This document shows, piece by piece, positions 14,430 through 29,400 of a stretch of 34,331 bases of DNA. Source of the stretch: SIG223 sp964442785. GTDB lineage: Bacteria; Bacillota_I; Bacilli_A; RFN20; DUOF01. A program made the position numbers and the translations under genes. The DNA lies in NCBI GenBank assembly GCA_964442785.1, contig CAYTZW010000015.1, forward strand, positions 1-34,331, in the 5' to 3' direction. Within the stretch, counting starts at the first letter, position 1. Each line of letters starts with the position of its first letter. A model generated the notes under the pieces. It worked only from the letters and a program-made list of their open reading frames with translations, was not told the DNA's origin and made no database searches.

Positions 14430-17400
14430 TTAGACATTCTTTTTATTTTCTTTTTTTCTTTTAATCGCTCTAACAGGGAAGGAAGCAACAACTCCTACCA
14501 AAAGTGTAATTACAGTTATTTCCACAAATAGAACAGGGTTAAATTCAAATTCCTTTTTGACAACTTCAATAATTATTTTTTCAGTTTTTTCATTATTAGA
14601 AGAATCTACTGCTGTGAAAGTTAATTCATATTTGCCTATTTTAGAAGTATTAACTTCGCCACTGACAGTAAAGGTAACCTCTTCATCATAATTATCAGAA
14701 ACAGTTACATATTGATAAGAGAAATCATTTCCTTTAATAATTTTTTTGTTTAAGTTTTTAAAGTCAAAGACAGGAGCAGTAGTATCTTTAACAATAATCT
14801 TTCTCGTTGCACTAACACTTTGTCCTGCTTTGTTAGAATAAGAATATGTTATTGTATAAGTACCTAAAGTATTTACATTAAAGTCTGAAATTCCTGCTAT
14901 GATAAAGGTTTGACCATTATCAATAATAGTAGCAGTTGGTAATTGATAATCAGTACAAACTTCAACTATTATGTCAGTGGTATCTATTTGAATAATAGGT
15001 ACTATTTCACTTTGAACAACAACTGTAATGACTTTAAATCCTCGTAATCCTGCAGCATCTACGACTTCATAAGTAATTTTATATTCTCCTGCAACAGAAG
15101 TATCAACAGTTCCTTTGATATTTATATTTTCAGCAATATTAGGGTCTAAATTATCGCTAACTTGATAATTATGAGTGAATGTTCCATTATAAGGCACAAT
15201 TACATCTTCAGCTACAATAACAGGAGCAGTTTTATCAATATAGATAACAAAACTACTTTCAGTTCCTTCGTTGTTTAAAGAGTCGATAGCTTTAAATGAA
15301 AGTGTATATTTTCCTTCATCTTCTATAACGATATCTTCTTCATATAAAGTCCATTCTTGGTCATTTATTTTATAATAAATTAGATTTCCTTCTTGGAAGA
15401 AATTATCTTCACAAACGACATCTATTATTTTCAAATTACTATTAAACCAAGAATCTGTAACTAAAGAGGCAAAGTTTTCATCATAGACTCCTGTTATTGA
15501 AGGGCCAAACAAGTCTACTTTATAACCTGCAAATTCATACAAATAAGAATTGTTAGCTTGGTCAGTAACTTCGATTACTAAAGTCCAAGTTCCACTTTTT
15601 GAAGGAGAAGTTACATTTTCTAAAAGATAATCATTACCACTTAAATTATTTTTAGTTACATAACCAATTTTTTCTTCTCCTGCTTTCCAATAATAGAGAA
15701 TCGTTTTTAATCCAGAATCTTTATCACTAACTTCAACATTGAAAACAAAAGATGTTTTAATTTCATTATCAACCGTATTTTTAACAACAGGTTTAACCTT
15801 ATCAATATTAGAAATAGTAATATAAGCAATTCTTTCATTTCCTGCTTCATCTCTAATATAAACTGTATAAGTTCCATTTGACTTACAAGAGAATTTTTGG
15901 TCATTTATTATATTGCTAGATTCTTTAACAAAATCTTCTATTGTTTTTTCTCCCATTAAATAACGATAGGCTACAATTTTAGAAGTACTATTAGTTATTT
16001 TTAAAGAAACAACTACATCTTGATTAGTCCAAGAAGTTATATTTGGAGTTAAAACAAGTTCATCTGCAACGGTATCTAAAGTTACTTCATAGGTGTTAGA
16101 ACTTTCAAGTCCAACATTATCAATAGATTTGATAATTAATTTATAAACTCCGTCTTCGTTTGGTAAATAAATCTCTGTTCCTTCATCACAAGAAGTCCAG
16201 TCAGTAATTAAAACTTTATTTTTCCAAATTTGATATTTATTAGTATTAATACCACTATGAATATCTTCACCAGCACTAACTGTAAAAATACCATTATAGT
16301 TATTTACAATAGTCTTATCTAATGACCACGTTGCAACAGGAGCAATCGGACTTGTAACATCAACTTTATATGTTCCAAATTCTTCACTATATTCATTTCC
16401 GGCATTATCAATGATAGTAATAGATAAATTCCAAATTCCACTTTCAGAAGGAGAAGTAATCTTACTATTACAAACTTTACTACCTATACATTCTTTTAAA
16501 CTTCCAGTAATAGAAACTTCTTCATATTTCCATTCGTAGTTAATTGCTTTTATAGCACTATTATCATCTTTACCAACAATAGAGATAAGATGTTCTTGTT
16601 TATATTCTCCTTCTTTAACATCAACTTCAAAAGAAGGATTAACTCTATCAAAAATGGTTATTTCGGCACTTGTTTGAGAATTGTTACCCGCCATATCTGT
16701 ATATTCAATTCTAACGGTTCCATTATCACTTACTTCTATATAATAACCTTTTTCATCTTTAAACACTTCAATTTGTATATCATTGAAATAAGCAACTATA
16801 TTGCTAACAGGGCTTATATTACCTTGGATAGAAATATAAACTTTACTAGTTTCATTAGTCCAAGAAAGACTATTTACATTTAAAGCGATAGAATCTTGAG
16901 AACTATCTATATTTAAAACTATTAATTGTTCTTGACTATAATTTCCTGCTTTATCTACAGCTCGAACACTAAGATTATTGGTACCTTCTTTTGCAAAACG
17001 CAACTCATTCTCGATTACTGTATTCCAAGAGCCCGTTCCAACTCTATACTCTATTCTTTCAACGCCGCTTAATGAATCTTCAGCATTGAAAGTTAAAGTA
17101 ACTTCTTCACCATACCATTCATTAGAACATACTTTTTCATTACATTTAACTTCAAGAGTAGGAATTTCATTATCGATACTAAATTCACCGCTATCAAATA
17201 CTTTACTTTCATTACCAACTCTATCCACTACTTTAAATTCAACTTTATATTTACCTGAAGAAGCATACACTCTTAAATAGGTATTTAAAGTTTTCCAAGA
17301 ATTAACAGCTATTTCTAAATAAGTTCCATTATTATATACAACATCTACCCATTCATTATCGATATATTTTAATAAACGATATTCATAATGACTAAATCCA

Positions 17401-20400
17401 GAACCATAATCGCTAGCATCACTTTCAAAACGCAAATCATAATAACCATTGTGCCAATTTACTCCTGATGGAGAAATAGAAAGTTTACCACTTACAGGAG
17501 CCGTCCTATCTATTTTTACTTGATTACTAGTTAATGTAGTAATATTTCCAGCATAATCGCTTACTTCGACAACAAGTTCATAACTTCCACTTGATGTTGG
17601 TGCTTCTACTTCAAAATAATGATACAATGTTTTCTTCTCATCAATTTTAATAGTAGATGTTTCACTATTACCATTAGTATTTTTCCAGTAGTAATTAATT
17701 TCTTTAATACCACTATATGAATTTATTTCATTAACATAAACTTTTACATTATCAAGATTTAAAACCCATTCAGAAGTAGCTACATCTATTGAGATAGAAG
17801 GAGCAATTTTATCAATATTGGAAATAGTTAATCCTTGCAACATTACAGTTTTATATTCGCCATTTTCCTCAATTTTTAAAACGACAATGTAATTGCTGTT
17901 TTCACTAGCAACAAATTTATAACCATTTTCATTCTTAATTTCAATTCCAACATATCCATTAGAATCATAACTATTTAAAGTTAATCCTTGTAAAGGTTTT
18001 CCTTTTACATATTCAATTTTAAATGTTTTATCTTTTAAATATTCTTGGATATTATCATTTAAAACTACTTCTATATTAATATCTTCATTAGTAAAGTCTT
18101 CCTTATCAGCTACTAGAGAAAGGATATATCCTTCTTTATTGATAATATAGTATAAACTAGTTTCACTACTTTCATTGCCAGCATTATCGATTGCTTTAAC
18201 AACGACACGATAACTTGTTTGAATTTCTTCACCATAATTTAAAGAAGGTAAAACCACATCATCTGTTAAAAGTTCCCAATCGGAATAAAGAGTATTGTTT
18301 TGATATACTTGATAACGATATTCTTTAAATCCTGAATCTTTATCACTACCTTTTCCTTGAACAATAGAAGGAGCAGTTGTGCTTACTAAAACATTTGGAT
18401 TTAACATAAGCGAACCAACAACTGGAGCTTCTTTATCTATCCATATTTGGTAAGAAGCAGAAGTTTCATTTCCTGCTGTGTCAGTTGCTTTGACTTCGAT
18501 AACATTTTGACCTGCTTTAGAAACTGATAAAATAAATGGATTTTCATCATTTGTTGTATATTCTTTCCAAGCACCATTAGAAACACGATATTCTAATTTT
18601 TTCAATTCACAATCATCACTTGCGTTTGGAAGAACAATTTTTATATTTTGATTTGTCCATTCTCCAAATTGGTAAATACTATCATCACTTGAATATTTAC
18701 CTATTGCTTCTTCTAAAATAGGAGCCGTTTTATCTATAGTAAATATTACAGTAACTTCTTCACTTTCAAGTCCTACATTATCAACTGCTTTGATAACAAT
18801 TACATATTTGTTTTCTTCTGAATACTTTAATGACTTAGCCACTGTATCAAGTGTTTCAATACTATTCCAGCTACCTTCATTTACTTTATATTCATAATGA
18901 TTTATACCACTTGTTGTGTCTTCTTCTACCATTGTGATATAAACAAATACATCACTATTGACAATAGCTTCATTATCTAAAAGTTGCTCATTTGCATAGA
19001 CTTTAACACTAGGTGTACTAGGATTTGTATTATCTATTTTCAACATTTGTTTTTCTGCTATTGCTATATTACCAGCTTTATCAGCTACTATTAAATAAAT
19101 GTAATGCTTACCACTTTCATTAGGTATTTGTAAATTAGCAAATATCTCTTTTGAATTTTCACTTTCGTTTGCATCATCATCAACTTTAATTTCTAAAGGA
19201 TTACTACAAGCATTCAAGAAAGTTTCAACATCAATGTTGTAATCTAGAGTAGACCAACAATATTTAATATAAGAAACACCACTTCTAGCACTATTGTTAC
19301 CACCATTATCGATTGCATTAACCCTAACAAAAGCCGAACTTGATAATTGCCACTCTCCATTATTGCTTATAGTAACATCAGCACTAGGTTTTACTTTATC
19401 AATACTGTTTATCATAATGTTATCTGTAACAAAATTTCCAACATTATCTGTTACCACAATCGTATATGTATCATTTTCACTAATATCAAAAACATAATAA
19501 CCGTTTTCAAATTTAGCAAGTATTAAGTTTTCACTATTTTTTCCATAGCCTACTTCTTTAACACCACTTCCTTCATCTTTTGCTTCAACCTTAATTGTTT
19601 TTACAGTATTAGAGAAAGTTTCATTATCATATTCTATGTTTTCTATACTAGGAGAAGTACGGTCAACACCAAAATTAATTTGGGTTACATCAGATTCATT
19701 TCCTGCTTTATCAACCGCCTTGAAAGATAAGATATATTTTCCTTCAACATCAACGGTAATAGGGTTTTCGTATAAAGTATACTCGTCTACCATTCCTTCA
19801 ATTTTGTACATTATTACATCAAAACCACTATTAGTATCAGTTGCATCACTAATACTAATAGTAAAGTTCATAGCCCAAGTATTATCATTTAAAGATTCTT
19901 TTTCCCCATTACTTTCAATATATGCTGTACCATTGATAGGTTTTGTATTATCAAATAGCATTGCAGAACTTGTTTTTATCGTATAGTTTCCTGCTTTATC
20001 ATAAACAGCAATATGAAGATAACGAATTCCTGTTTCATTAGTAAATGAAGAACTAACTTGGCTTATAGCACCTTCTCCATTTCCTTTGAAACTATTTATA
20101 CTTGGATTTGTTTCACTCATACCAAAGTAATATTTAACTTTATCAATATTGCTTATATCTTCTTTATATTCAATACCAATAGTATGATTTTGTCTATATT
20201 CTTCAGTATCAATAAATAAATCAAATTCAGGTGGTATTTTATCAATATTCGTAATTTGTTTACTCAAATAATTTTCATTACCAGCTTGGTCTTTAACATA
20301 AATGTTTATATAGCAATTATTTTCAACTACTATTTTATTATTTACTATTCTGGAAGCATTTTCGTGTTGGTAAGTTGTTTTATCTAAAGCAACATCACTA

Positions 20401-23400
20401 AGAATATAAGTAAAAGTATCCGTTTCACTTATTTTATTTACAATGGAAACAACGACTTCTAAATCTTTGTTTGTTAACTTTTCATTATAATCAAATTTTA
20501 CTTCATCTTTTTCTTTATCTATTCCAAATTCAATTTCTTCTTCAAGAGAATTATTACCAACCTTGTCTAAAGCATAGAAAACTACTTTATGGAAACCACT
20601 TTCACTAATATTTAAAGTTGTAAATCTATCTTCTTTTATTAGTCCATATTCGCCTTCACTGTTTTTAGTATACCACTTGTAGTATGAATAATCATAACCA
20701 GAATGTTCATCATTGCCTTCTTCAACTGCTAAATTAAAATCTTGATACCAATCACTAACTTCTTCTTCACCATTAACAGTCCAGCTTCCTAAAGTAGGTT
20801 TTTCAGCATCGACCCAAAATTCCAATACATTTTCATTACTTAAAGTTCCAGCTTCATTTTCAACATAGGCTTTTATGGTGTATTTTCCTGTTTCAGCTAC
20901 TTCGACAATAATATCAGGATTTTCGGCTACTTCTATTATTTCGTATTCAATTTCTTCTTCATTTGCTTCTGAAGAATAAATCTTATAATAAACTTTAACA
21001 ACTGGACTATATTCGGTTTCCGTTTTCTTGATATTAATTTTTAAAGGTCCACGATTCCAATCATTTTTATTACTCGTAACAACTTCATCATTAAAGATAA
21101 ATTCATATTGTGGTTCATAAGGGGTACTTGTATCAATTTTTATAGGATTAGATTCAAACTTAGTAACATTACCAACATTATCTTCACTATAAATATAGAT
21201 ATAGTATTTTCCACTTTCAGAAGGAATATCTGAAATAGTAAAACTACTTATTTTGATTTCTGTTGTAAATTTATCTTTTGTTAAATCATTAATATTTAAT
21301 TTTTCAGATGAAATAAAGTAAGAAATTGTATCTGAATTTAAGCCACTACTTACGTTATTGTCATCAGCAATATCATCAATACTTACTTGAATACTAGAAC
21401 AATCTTTTACCCATTTTTCACTTATTCCTTCTATTTTAATTTCAGGTTTCTTATTATCAATGAGCATATTTTCAAAATAATCAATAGCGTATAAAGAAGA
21501 TTTACTTATGATGATTACAGCATAATATCCTGAATTAGAAATTTCAAATTCTTTTGTTTCAGTATTAATTGAAGTTTCTTCATCAAAATTAGCCACAGTT
21601 AATTCTTTATTGTTATATTTTTCTTCAGTGATTTTTATATATTTTAATTCTTTAATACCACTTATGCCAACAGTAACACTAGCAGAATATTTAAAAGATT
21701 TTTCTTTAACTATTTGGCTAGTATCTTCATCGGTAGATACCTTGATTGTAGGTATTTCTTTATCTATTCCAAATGGAATAAAAGTTGCTTCTGCAATATT
21801 ACCTGCATTATCTATTCCTTGATAATAGAATGTATATGAACCATTTTCAGTAACTGAAATAGGTTCTTCATAATCTTGCCATTCAGCATCTGCACTAAAC
21901 TTGTATTGATATTTAGCAAATCCACTATGTTCATCTAAAGCACCATTAAACTCAATAGAAACATCATTTCCATACCACTTATTTATTTCTATTCCACTAG
22001 GAGCATTTATTGTAGGGGCAGTTTTATCAATTAAAATAGCATTTGATTCTTTATACGTTTCATTACCTGCAGCATCTATTGCGTAAATATAAAGATAATA
22101 AATACCAGTTTCTTCATAATTTAAACTACTAACAGGGATTTCTGTTAATTCGTCATACTTATCTTTGTTAAATTCTTCTCTTAATTCTTCTTCATTATAT
22201 TTACTAGAAGATAATAAATATTTTAATGTATATGCATTATTATCTGTAATGTTTACTATAATATTATGACTTGTTTTATAAACTTCTTCATCACTAATAA
22301 CAACATCAATAACAGGTGCTTCTTTATCAACGTTGTATACTTCATACTCTTTATAAACAGTATTGCCAGCATTATCGATAATTTTAAAGACATATTTTCC
22401 ACCATTATCAGCAATTATCGTAAATACATTATCAATAACCTCGACACTAGAAAAATCTAAATCTTCATAATCTATGCTATCTGTAACTGTATATGAAACA
22501 GATTTAATCCCACTTTCACTACCACTTATAGTTCCTGTAACAGTTATATCTTCTCTTGTAATCTCATCAGTACTCTTTTGATAAGTAACATCTAAATTAT
22601 CTGGTAAATCAATTTTCAATTTAAATTCAAAAAATTCACCTTCATAATAAGAATTATCGTTTGCTTTAATAATAGCTCTTATTCTTGCTTTATATATTTT
22701 ATCACTAACTGTTATAGTTTTTGACCTACTTGAAGAAATAGTAGTTTGATTATTATAAACTATATTTTCTGTAAAATTAGCATCTTCTTCAACGGCTTCG
22801 ACATAATAAGAGAAATAAAGATAATCAGCAGAATTAGCATTTATAGAAATTGTGATTTTATTATCTTCTAAATTACCATACCATTTATCTTTATCATATT
22901 TCTCACCATTAATATTAATAGTTTCTTCATTAAGATTAGGAATGCTAGTTATTATTTGGAATTTTTTGACTTCATTATATTCATAAATATTACCTGCCTT
23001 ATCTATAACCCTAACATAAACATTATAGGTTCCCGCATCATTTAATTCGATATATCCTTTTTGTCCTTCTTCATAGCCTAAATCAAGCCATTCTTCTGTT
23101 CCGTCGCTTAATCTATATTGAACTTTTGCAATACCACTAGATTTTGCTTTTAAAGTAAAACCTCGGAATGTATTACCATTTTCATCGTTAATATAATTAA
23201 ATTCATCTACTAAACTAGCATAATTAACCGGTACTTTTAAATCTGGATTTTTTCCATTTTTTACATAAATTGTCATATTGTCATAAGAAATCATTTGAAA
23301 ATCAACTGTTTTAATTTCTCCAAATAAATCATTATTACTATCTTTAATTGGTGCTTTAGTATCTATTTTAATTTCTATCACATTAGAAGTACTTATGTTT

Positions 23401-26400
23401 CCGGCTCCGTCTATTACTTTAATATAAATTTGATATATTCCGTCTATAGAAGGGAATGAAAATTGTTTATTTTCATAACCATAATTTTCAAATGTTTCTC
23501 CATTTAATGTATAGAAAAGCATTTCAACACCACTTAAACTATCTTTAATATCCACACCCTTCATTGTAATAGAAGAAGCATTAACCCAGCTTTGTAAAGT
23601 ACAATTCGTACCATTACATTCATATAAATCATTATAGTTAAGCCATTCTTTTGCTTTTAATTCATCACTTAATCCTACTACTATAATTTCTCCTGAATTA
23701 AAGTAATCTATGTTTTCATTCATATCAATTTGAATTTTTTTACTATCTTCGGTTTCATTACTCTCCGTTATATTATCTAACTTATCAGTTACCTTATAGG
23801 TAAAATTATAAAATCCGTCTTTTTTTAGTAAAAAACTAACTGTCAAATCATTATCTGTTCCACTGTATTCAATGTCTATATTATTACTAGTACAACTATT
23901 TTTAGTGCTTCTCCAAATACAGACTTCTTTATAATTAGCTTCACTAGATAATTTTTTCCATATACTAATAGTTTTACTTTGTATTCCAGATTCTTCATCT
24001 TTAATATTAAAAATCAACTTTATTTTTTTGTTATACCACGTATCATTTCCAAAATTATCAATATTAAAATCTTTAACCTCACCAAATTCATTTGAACCTT
24101 TTTCAGTTTCCATTTGATAAGATATCGTTACTTTTGGAGCACTAAAATCAAGTCTTACAACATAAGTTTGAGAAGATATAACTTCATTACCTGCATTATC
24201 TACTATTTTAATCTTAATTTGATAATCAGTAGTCTTGCTTAATACTATTTTATATTTTCCGTCAACTAACTCGCCTTCTTCATCAAAAGTTTTCCATTCA
24301 TTTCCATTATCAAAACTAATATAGTTGCCTTTTACTCCGCTACATTTGTTATTAGAACAATCTGCTCCGTCATTACCTTTTTCAAGCACAACAGTTAATT
24401 CTTGTTTTGTCCAATCTTCACTATTATAAACATCACCATTTTCATCAAATATTTGTATGTTTCCTAAATTAGGTGCCACTTTATCTATTTTAATTAAGAT
24501 TTCTTTTACAGTTTCATTACCTGCATTATCAACAGCTTTTAAAGTTAGAGTATAGACACATACTTTATTTTCATCACACTCAAAAGGTAAATTTGGAAAT
24601 GGTTCTTCACCATTTGTATATGATACGTCACTATTATTGCCTATTTTATAGGAAACTTCCTTTATACCACTTAAAGTATCATTAGCTCTACCAATAGTGA
24701 TAGTTACATCTTCGTTTGTCCAACTATTTTCTTCATAGCCATTAAGTTTTCCTAACTCAGGTTTTGTTTTATCAATTCTAATCTTTAAAGAAATTTCACT
24801 TGGATTTTCATTTTCATTTATTCCTGCTAGGTCTATCGCTCTAATAAGAATATTATGCTCTTTTTCTTCCGAGAAAGTTAAAATTATTTGACCGTTGCTA
24901 TCTGCTTGAACAGAGTTCCAACTTGAATTACCACTATACTTCCATTGAATATAATCAGGACTTGTTTTATTACTTAAACTATTAGAAGTATCCTTATTTT
25001 CTTTGAAAATTATTATAACATCTTGATTAGTCCAATTTAATAAACCTTCATTTTTATCAGAAAAATTTGCATTTTCTATTTCATAAGAGAAGTAATCTTT
25101 TTCATTTTCATTTCCAGTACAATCGTTAACATAGCAAATTGAAGGACCTACTTCATCTATATTTGTAATTGCTTGTTCAAATTGATAGATTGAAGTATTT
25201 CCTGCCATATCATTAATTTCAACATTCCAATATCCATTTTTATTGATTACCATATCAAATGTCAAATTGTTCATTTCTTTTTCACTAACAACTTTATAAT
25301 TATTTGAATTATCTGGCTTATCACATTTATTATTAGCTTCACAGCTCCAATAATAAATACTACTGATTGGACTTTGAACTGTTGTATTTTCCAATATTCC
25401 AGCATTAACTTTTAATGACCTTGCCCAAGCCGTATCGTATTTAATATATTTAATTTCATCAGGACTTCTATCGATTACTAATACTTTTTCAATAATATTT
25501 TCATTTCCTAATTCGTCATACAAATATATCTTTAAAACATAATTTCCTTCTGCCGTTGTTGTATCAACATCAGTGGCTTGTAAGAAACTAGAAATAGTTC
25601 CCATTCCGTTATAATGAGCTAATGTATCTATCGTTCTTTCAGAATTTGTTTTTTCAGAATTTTTGTAATATTTTAAAGTAATTTTAGAATTTGCATTTGT
25701 TTTGTCTACCCCTATTCCATAGTTATCAGTAATATCACCAATGCCAAATTGATATCTTAAGGTTTCATAATTGAAATAGCACTTATTATGACCAGCTTCA
25801 CATCTTAAATCTAATTCATCAGTTTTAATTTCATTTGGAATATTGTTATTAAAACCAAAATAAGTAATATCAACTGTTGGCCCTGAAATATCAAAATAAA
25901 TGTTATTTAATAAAATTATTGCTTCTAAGCCAGTATCTTTTACTTTTACTTTAATGTACCAACTTTGTGTTCCTTCTCCTAAATTGCTCGTATCATAACT
26001 AAATGAAATTGAAGAAGAAGCTGAAGTACCTATACTTTTCCAAGAATTTAAATTTGTACTAAAATAATATTCTAAAGTAGTGTATTCACTAGTGTTTTCA
26101 AAACTAACTCTTAAATTGCCATTGGTGTAATAAAGATCATCTTTTTTGATAACTTTACCATTTTCTTCAATAACATTAACTTTTACATTACTTGGAATTT
26201 TTAAATTAAGATAATTAAATGTTCCATTACCGTCTTCATCTTCTGCATAAATTGTAAAATAAGAATTGCTTGTTTTATCTACTTTGACAGAACAAGAAGT
26301 TGTACATTCTAATTTATTAACTTCTGTTTTAATAGTTGAAATTTCACTTATTTCCCCTTTCATAAAATAAACAGAAAAATAAGAATAATTATCATTTACC

Positions 26401-29400
26401 TTAAAACTTGTATTTATATAATCTCCACTTAAACTATTTTTAATTGAACTTATAGTAGGGCCTTTTAAATCTAAATATAAAGTTTTTTGATAAGTTTCCT
26501 TGTTACCTGCTTTATCTTCAACAGATAAGGTAATAACCACACTTGTTTCCTTGCCGCTAAGTTCATTTTCAACATAGGTTATCGTTAAACTAGACTCACT
26601 AGCTGCACACCCAAAATTAGAATTACTAACTTCACAACTCCTGTTATTTATTCCACTTGTTTTATCACTAGCAGTATAATTTATTTGAATAGTTTGAGCG
26701 TTTTTATCAATGTGATTATTATCTTTTATTCCAACCATATTTTCAGCAATATTAATAGTAGGTTTAGTACTATCTACTTGAACGTTAATAACTCTAATAT
26801 ATTGCTCATTGTTAGATGTTGTTGCTTTTATAAAAACTTTATATGTATTATCTGCTAAATTAAGATTTATCTTAGCAAAATCATAATTACCACTTCCTGA
26901 TTGAACTCCTATTGGAGTAAAATATCCTTCTTTTTCTAAATACACAAACAAATTTGAAGAAGTATTATCTTCTACCGTTTTACTTTTCAAAATTGCATAA
27001 TAGACATCTGTTATTCTATATGAAGAAGCAAAATTAACATATAAATTCAAATTACCTTGATACCAAGAAGTATCATCAAAAGTATCAGTAGTGTTGTTTG
27101 AAGTTATGAAAAGTACTTCACTTTCTCCTGTGTAACTTGACCTAACAACAGTCATCGTTTTGCTATATACATCAGCATCATTAACTTGAATTTTGATTGA
27201 TAAATTGTCATTGCTACCAACTGAAACACCTTTCAAAGATGCTTTAAACTTTATAATATTTGTATCAGAGCATTCAATTATACTATCTTGAGGAACACTA
27301 GTATTGTTAATTCTATATATCATTTTAAAACGTTCAGCTGCTGAATTATACACGATTTGATAATAAATAGTAACATCACTAACTATTACATTATTACTAT
27401 TTACATAGACCATATTTTTAGGAGCAGGATTTCCATTAGCATCTACCACAAAGAAGTTAGCAGAAGATTCTGATGTAGCACTATAATATGGGGCAGGAGA
27501 AATATAGTATATTTCGCTATTATCATCTAGAGTTGCCAAAATATGTAAATAACTACCACTATTTCCTGTTAAAGAAATTTCCGTACTATTTGCAACATTA
27601 CTAAAATCAATTTTATTTCTTCCAGCATCAAATTGCATTTTAGCACTTTTTATTCCTGAAATATTTTCAATGCTAATCTTAGCACCATTACTAAAATTGA
27701 AAAGACCACCTATTAAATCCGAATTATTTAAGAAATTAACTGTGCTACTATTAAGTTTAAAAACGCAATTATGTTTAAAAACAGCCTTATTACTATTTTC
27801 AAAAGAAAATGCTAAATGCCAATAATAACTTGTTCCAGCACTAACTTCAGTTCCTTCAAAAGGATTAATATTTCGACTTGAAGAAGAACCTACAACATCA
27901 TAAGACGAAATAAAACTTGCTGTTGTTTGTGATGTATTCAATTTTGAAAACAAAGTAAATGTATCTGAATTAATATCATCTATATTCATTAATCCATCAA
28001 TAAAAGCCGTATTAAATGTTATATTTACCATTGAATTACTAGTAGAATTGGTTGAACATATTGTTTCAGTACAACTGATATTGCTATAACTATATCCACT
28101 TATAAAACTATTAATATCTTCATAAACATAAATAGCAATTTCATTTGTCATATTATCCAAAGAATCTTTAAATTGAAAAATATACCATTTGTTTGCTTGT
28201 GTTAAATAATTTACTATATTTGTGCTATCACTTTCACTAATTGTAAAACTAGTAGATGAACTATCAGTATATTTTTTAGTATCAACATTGTATGTTCTAA
28301 TTTTATATGTTCCTGTAGTTACTTTTTTAGAAAATTCAATTATTTGATTTTCTCCTTTTTTTGCTAAATGTGGTTGCTTAGTAATTGTAGGTTTTGTGTT
28401 ATCTAAAGTTATCGTGTCTTCTAACTCATTAGTAAGTCCTACATTATTAGTTATTGTAACTTTTATGTTAATTTCACCTGAAATGGTATTTGGAATTGTC
28501 AGTTTACGATTACTTAAATTATCTATAAAGCCTTCTTCATAAGTATCATCATTTATTTTTATTACATATTTTTGACTTAACACGCCACTACCATTATCAC
28601 TTGTTTCAGGAAAGGTGATTGTCAAACTTCCTGAATATTTTTTGTCTATTTTCTTACCTGTATAAGAATAGGTTATTTCACTATTAACTTCTGGTTCTGT
28701 TGTATCATAAACAAAAGTATAATCATCGCTAACATTTCCAGATGTAGTATTTTGGATATACCATTTAACTTGTCCTTCTTTTGAAAAGGAAATGTTTTTT
28801 AACAAATCACTCATACTTGTATATTCAATATATGGACCCCAGTCATTGCTGTATTCAATGCTATAATAGATTTTTTCATTTGTTGTATCTGAAGAATTTG
28901 ATGATAATTCCTTTGTTTCTAATTCTTCTTTTGTATAATACCCTCCATTTATAGGAGAATTTTCACTTCTTTCAGATCCAGTTGTATCAAATGATATTTC
29001 TTCTTCAATACCGTATGTAGCAAAGTTTTCAAATAAATCTGCCAAATAAAAACTTATTTGATATTTTGTTTTTCTTTGAACAGGAAGATAGTATATTGTT
29101 TCAGTACTATCACAAGTTAAATCCTTAAAATAATGAGTTTCGCTTATATTTGTTGAGTAATTACTATTTCCATTATAAATCGTGGTTTCATATTTCAATA
29201 TTATGTAACTTTCTTCAGCATTTACTTTTTCTGAAAGTGTTATCATTAATCCATTATCTTTAGTCATTTTAATCTCGTATGTAGGAGGAGTAATATCTGA
29301 AATAACTCTATATACAGAGCAATTTTCAGCAGCATCACATATTTTTAAAGAACCACTAACTTTTATACTCTCAGGAAAAGTGATTTTCAATTCTTCTTTT

